Source of the DNA: JBCCOW01 sp038749105
GTDB taxonomy: Bacteria > Planctomycetota > Phycisphaerae > Phycisphaerales > Phycisphaeraceae
NCBI GenBank assembly: GCA_038749105.1
Contig: JBCDIM010000001.1
Coordinates: 1-64,000, forward strand
Direction: 5' to 3'
DNA: 64,000 nucleotides
A program made the translations under genes and the position numbers. The stretch's first letter is position 1. The number at the start of each line of letters is the position of its first letter. The notes beneath the pieces were generated by a model, which did no database searches, was not told the origin of the DNA, and worked only from the letters and a program-made list of their open reading frames with translations. Below, piece after piece: positions 60,463 to 64,000 of the stretch.

Positions 60463-62262
60463 TCAGGCTCCGGGGCGTTCCGCGTGAGAAGCGTCAGAGG
60501 CTTGGCTCTCACGCTCGAGCCTGACGGCTTTGAGCAGTGGCATGGCCTTGCCGGTCATGACGCCGGCCCGGACCCGCAGTTGCTGCTCGCCTGACTCCAG
60601 TGTGATCACGCCCGCCGACAATTCGCCCCACCCTTCGACGTACGTCTTCTTTGTCCGCACACGATCATTCGCCGGGATATGTCGCAGCGAATGAGCCGTC
60701 TGGACCTTGACGGGCAAACGCGTCTCACCGACCTCGACGATCAGCTCGCTACCGATCTGCGGCTCATAACTGGCGTACAGCAGCGTGACGCGGTAGGTCC
60801 CGGGTTCGCGGACACTGATCCGCCAAGACGGGTAAGCCTCTAGGCGGTTCCACCGCGTGATCCATTCCCCCGCCCAGCCCGCGCCGGTGACGTAGTGGAT
60901 GCCATCGTTGTTGTGCTTGTGCAGGTAGGCCTCGTGGGCCGGAAGCGTCACACGCGCCGCCTCAGCCAACCCCACCGGCGTAGGCTCGGGGTACATCGCG
61001 TCGTAGTCGACCTCGCGCTTGTACGCATCAAACGCCGCAGCCAACCCGGCGAGAACCTCCGGCTCTTCCGCCGCGACATCGGTAGTCTGGCCCGGATCGC
61101 TCTGCATGTTGTAGAGCTCCCAGGGCTGCGTGTGGTCCTTTATCGCACGCCATCGCTCGGTCCGTACACCGGCCCGGCTCCAGGCGTAATCCAGGAGCTT
61201 GCGGTCCGGCCAATCGGCAGACTCCACGCCCGTAAGCAGCGGAGTCAGGTCTCGGCCATCTAGCGGCTTATCGACCGCGGGCAGCCCGCAGATCGTCTGC
61301 AGCGTCGGCAGCAGATCGATGTGGGCGGCGAGCTGATTCACGACCCGCCCCTCGGGGATCTGACCAGGCCAACGCACGAACAACGGGACGCGAACCCCAC
61401 CCTCATGAACATCGCCCTTTCGGCCCCGCATGCCTGCGTTATAACGGTCAGAGTTCGGCCCATTGTCCGTCAGGAAGATGACAACCGTGTTGTCCGCCAA
61501 ACCGTGCGCGTCGAGCGCGTCGAGCAGCCGCCCGATGTTGTCGTCGAGGTTTTCGACCATGCCATAGGCGCTGGCGGTGGTGTCGTCGAGGCCCCAGGAC
61601 TTGTATTTGTCGAAGTAGCGGTCCGGCAGCTGCCAAGGCCCGTGTGGTGCGTTATAGGGCAGGTAGCAGAAGAACGGCCCGTCCTTGTGCTTCTCGATAA
61701 AACGCAAGGCCTCATCGGTAAGCACGTCGGTGATATACCCCTCAAACGGCCGCAGCTCTTGGCCGTCGATCAGGTGCGGGTCGAAGTAGTTTTCCCAATG
61801 CCCTGCGGTAAATCCGACGAAGCGATCAAAGCCTCGGCCCGGCGGCGTGTAGGGATAGTGCTCCCCGTTGTGCCACTTGCCGAAGATCCCTGTCGCGTAG
61901 CCCTTCTGCTTGAAGAGTTGCCCGAGGGTGACTTCGTCCTGACGGATCGCCTCTCGGCCCCGCGTTACGCCGTGCACGCCAACCCGCAGCGGGAATCGCC
62001 CTGTGAGTAGGGCCGCCCGCGTGGGAGCGCACATCGGGCTGACCATGAACTGATTGAAGCGTGCACCGTCGTTAGCCAGCCGATCGAGGACCGGTGTATC
62101 GATCTTGGGGTTGTTGTGTGATCGGATGTCGCCGTAGCCCTGGTCATCGGTCATGATCAGCAGGACATTGGGCGGGGTTTCGCTCGGCGTCTGAGCGCTT
62201 ACAGGCGAAGCGGCCAAGAGGAAGCACAAGATCAAGAGTTTTTTGGCAAGATGCATAAACAT
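60463..62262 (-). CDS. Sulfatase, S1 family, with C-terminal beta-sandwich domain
   Basis: 599 residues with a signal peptide (MFMHLAKKLLILCFLLAASP, then VSA). The metal-binding NVLLIMTDDQGYGD (Asp39, Asp40) and the C-x-P-x-R formylglycine motif MCAPTR (Cys78-Arg82) are intact, followed by AALLTGRFPLRVGVH, GKWHNGEHYPYTPPGRGFDR and 'TVVIFLTDNGPNSD'. Residues ~440-599 (RISVREPGTYRVTLLYASYE) form an extra beta-sandwich, possibly for carbohydrate binding. It removes sulfate esters from glycans outside the cytoplasm; the target is inferred to be a sulfated fucose- or mannose-type glycan. Confidence 0.93.
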   Translation of the reverse strand: MFMHLAKKLLILCFLLAASPVSAQTPSETPPNVLLIMTDDQGYGDIRSHNNPKIDTPVLDRLANDGARFNQFMVSPMCAPTRAALLTGRFPLRVGVHGVTRGREAIRQDEVTLGQLFKQKGYATGIFGKWHNGEHYPYTPPGRGFDRFVGFTAGHWENYFDPHLIDGQELRPFEGYITDVLTDEALRFIEKHKDGPFFCYLPYNAPHGPWQLPDRYFDKYKSWGLDDTTASAYGMVENLDDNIGRLLDALDAHGLADNTVVIFLTDNGPNSDRYNAGMRGRKGDVHEGGVRVPLFVRWPGQIPEGRVVNQLAAHIDLLPTLQTICGLPAVDKPLDGRDLTPLLTGVESADWPDRKLLDYAWSRAGVRTERWRAIKDHTQPWELYNMQSDPGQTTDVAAEEPEVLAGLAAAFDAYKREVDYDAMYPEPTPVGLAEAARVTLPAHEAYLHKHNNDGIHYVTGAGWAGEWITRWNRLEAYPSWRISVREPGTYRVTLLYASYEPQIGSELIVEVGETRLPVKVQTAHSLRHIPANDRVRTKKTYVEGWGELSAGVITLESGEQQLRVRAGVMTGKAMPLLKAVRLERESQASDASHAERPGA

Positions 62263-62344
62263 TTCTCGTGGGTAAACGCCAGGCGAAAATCAGGGCGAAC
62301 GCGGAGCCGCACCGCCGTAAACCGCCGGACAACCTTTCGCGTTA

Positions 62345-63160
62345 TCAGTGCCCCGTACCCCAGCCGTTGTAAAGCATGAAGTTGTCTTCCTCGCCGTTGT
62401 CGGTGAGGTTTGTGATCTCGCCCGCCTGACCGCGCTTGAGCGTGCCGAGGTCGCCGCCCGGCACCGTCGTCGCACCGAGGTTGTATTGGGTGTCGAACTC
62501 CTGCGGGGTGATGACCGAAACGTGCCCATCGACATAGCCCGCGTTCATGGCCGAGCCCACCGCCGCATGGGCGTACTCTTTGGCATCGGTCAAACCCCAC
62601 TCGGGGTAAGCCTCGTCGTAGACGAGCATGGCATTCGAAGGATCGGGCACGCCGCCCGCGACCTTGCCGATGTGATTCCACCCGCCGGTGCTGTCCAGAT
62701 CCCACTCGATAGACCAGTAGTGGTTGGTTCGGTAGGTGCGTTGCGCGACGCCGCTAGCGTTCTCGGTTTCGCCCTCCATCGCCAGCCGCCCCGAGCCCGC
62801 AGCGACCAGTGGGCAGATCAGGGTATCGACCGCGTCGTTGTCTGCTTGCTTGTCCGGGAAGTACTGCCGGATGAACTTGCCATAACCCGAGACGTTGAAG
62901 CGCCGGCTGTCGGTTGGGATAATCGTGCTCGTGGCGGTGGAGTCGGTGCCGGCCACGGGGAACCGGCCCTTCTCGTCAATGATGGCGTAGTTGAACGCAA
63001 GCACCTGCTGCTTGACGTTGTTGCTGCAGAGCGTCGCCCGGGCCGCGTTGCGGGCGGCACCGAGCGCGGGGAGCAGGATCGCGATCAGCAGCGCGATAAT
63101 GGAGATCACGACGAGCAGTTCGATCAGGGTGAAGCCGCGTGGACGGGGGTGAAGACTCAT
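62345..63160 (-). CDS. Pseudopilin, H-x9-DG family
   Basis: 271 residues with leader PRGFTLIELLVVISIIALLI (Gly before cleavage, Glu at +5). The C-terminal half has 'HAAVGSAMNAGYVDGHVSVI', the DG-H region of the family. Paralogous to the gene at 23,798. It stands between a PEP-CTERM gene and the sulfatase operon, the same neighbourhood pattern as at 21-24 kb. Confidence 0.88.
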   Translation of the reverse strand: MSLHPRPRGFTLIELLVVISIIALLIAILLPALGAARNAARATLCSNNVKQQVLAFNYAIIDEKGRFPVAGTDSTATSTIIPTDSRRFNVSGYGKFIRQYFPDKQADNDAVDTLICPLVAAGSGRLAMEGETENASGVAQRTYRTNHYWSIEWDLDSTGGWNHIGKVAGGVPDPSNAMLVYDEAYPEWGLTDAKEYAHAAVGSAMNAGYVDGHVSVITPQEFDTQYNLGATTVPGGDLGTLKRGQAGEITNLTDNGEEDNFMLYNGWGTGH

Positions 63161-63246
63161 GATGAAAGTCCGCCGAGGAAAGGGGGCCTCAGAGGGCCAA
63201 ACGCGGCCTGGGCCTCTCAGCCAAGGCTCGCGAGGAGGTCTGCCGA

Positions 63247-63999
63247 TCAGGCCCGGCGTCGCCGAGCGAGCACGAACAAGCCACCCACACCGATCAGTGC
63301 CAACGAGCCGGGCTCGGGGATCTGCGTCACATTGATGGTCAGCCGGGCGATGCGCAGGCCGTCTCCGGTCTCCGACTGGAACGTGATTGATCCGCCGTCG
63401 GGGTCGATCGCGAGGGTCGGCTGGTCAAAGGTGTACTGCGCACGATTGTTGTTGGTATTCGCATCATCGAACAGGTCGTCGTTCGTGATGGTCCCGCTGT
63501 CGCCCCCCGAGGTGGTGTAGGACAGCGATTCGCCGCTGGAGGCGAGGCCCTGCCCGTCAGCCACGTCGCCGCCGATCCACAGCAGCGTGATCTCCAGCCC
63601 TGGGTTGGACAGGGTGAAGTTGTCAAAGGTAATGGTGAGCGACTCCTTGAAGTCGGCGCTATTGCCGAGCAGGTTCTCCCCGGGGTCGAGGACGATCGCA
63701 CTCCCGTCTTCTGACGCGGTGTCCACTCCAAGACCTCGGGCACCGCTCGAGTGAACGATGAGCTGGTCAGGCGAGCTGGGGCCGTCCGTGCTCGCAGTCA
63801 CGGTGATGTCAAAAGTTTCACCAGCGAATCCCGCGCTATCCAACTCAATGCCCGGCCGCAGCAATGGCACTCCGTCCCCACTGCTCGGGCCGCTCGCGTT
63901 CTGGTTGCCCTGGGAGGAGAAGTCCACCACCATCGTTGCCGCGTGGGCGGCTGAACCAACCGCAACAGCCGCGGTCAGTGCTGTCAACTTAGTCATCAT
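63247..63999 (-). CDS. PEP-CTERM sorted secreted protein
   Basis: 250 residues; ATG 63999 or 63996 are both possible, and the promoter lies outside the window. Signal peptide MMTKLTALTAAVAVGSAAHA, a beta-rich mature domain (ITVTASTDGPSSPDQLIVHS, SLTITFDNFTLSNPGLEITL) and a C-terminal IPEPGSLALIGVGGLFVLAR ending RRRA. Exported and probably anchored by an exosortase; function unknown. Confidence 0.86.
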   Translation of the reverse strand: MMTKLTALTAAVAVGSAAHAATMVVDFSSQGNQNASGPSSGDGVPLLRPGIELDSAGFAGETFDITVTASTDGPSSPDQLIVHSSGARGLGVDTASEDGSAIVLDPGENLLGNSADFKESLTITFDNFTLSNPGLEITLLWIGGDVADGQGLASSGESLSYTTSGGDSGTITNDDLFDDANTNNNRAQYTFDQPTLAIDPDGGSITFQSETGDGLRIARLTINVTQIPEPGSLALIGVGGLFVLARRRRA

Positions 64000-64000
64000 C

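Overview
The window looks like chromosome from a marine Planctomycetota bacterium, most likely class Phycisphaerae. This is inferred from gene content, not from a search. The clues are very GC-rich third codon positions, proteins ending in PEP-CTERM sorting signals, pseudopilin-like proteins with the FTLIELLVVISIIALLIAILLPAL type of N-terminus (the planctomycete H-x9-DG family), a DUF5309-type capsid, sulfatase and fucosidase genes, and many ATGA start/stop overlaps.

Layout. (1) 1-9,833: a single-strand block of phage or gene-transfer-agent-like structural genes. It starts inside a DUF5309 (SU10-type) major capsid gene and continues through unknown head/tail proteins, a duplicated tail-fibre-like module, a LamG protein carrying a GH115-C-like domain, a TIGR03790-like protein, a tail-hub-like protein and a small one-TM protein. 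(2) 9,895-13,033: a lipoprotein, an HxlR regulator divergent from an enoyl-CoA hydratase and a quinone-oxidoreductase-like dehydrogenase, then tRNA-Pro(UGG). (3) 13,101-33,424: carbohydrate catabolism. A Gfo/Idh/MocA-ThuA fusion and a sugar epimerase lie divergent from an AraC regulator. An (alpha/alpha)-toroid-like protein and an oligogalacturonate-lyase-like (PL22) enzyme lie divergent from a LacI regulator, across a 43-bp near-perfect palindrome that carries two mirror-image promoters. PEP-CTERM, beta-helix and pseudopilin proteins follow, then a GH29 fucosidase, an S8 protease, a second AraC regulator, FucU, an aldo/keto reductase and a zinc dehydrogenase, suggesting L-fucose use. (4) 33,922-46,554: one minus-strand type II secretion/type IV pilus-like operon (pseudopilins, PilM/N-GspL-like, GspM-like, PilT-like, PilZ-GspE fusion, GspF, GspD, TPR lipoprotein). 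(5) 47,374-63,999: a second glycan-use locus with a secreted beta-helix protein, mannose-6-phosphate isomerase, GH38 alpha-mannosidase, secreted GH29, a Gfo/Idh/MocA dehydrogenase, a sugar ABC importer (no ATPase gene here), a sulfatase, a pseudopilin and a PEP-CTERM protein.

How the parts may fit. The glycan loci encode secreted depolymerising or binding proteins, sulfatase and fucosidases, an ABC importer, and cytoplasmic steps for fucose and mannose. This suits sulfated fucose- and mannose-containing algal or glycoprotein glycans; the substrate is inferred. The secretion operon between the two loci could export some of these proteins, but nothing in the sequence links them directly.

Limits. 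Family calls come from reading motifs by eye. Start codons were chosen from Shine-Dalgarno sites, ATGA overlaps and family fit. No similarity search was possible.
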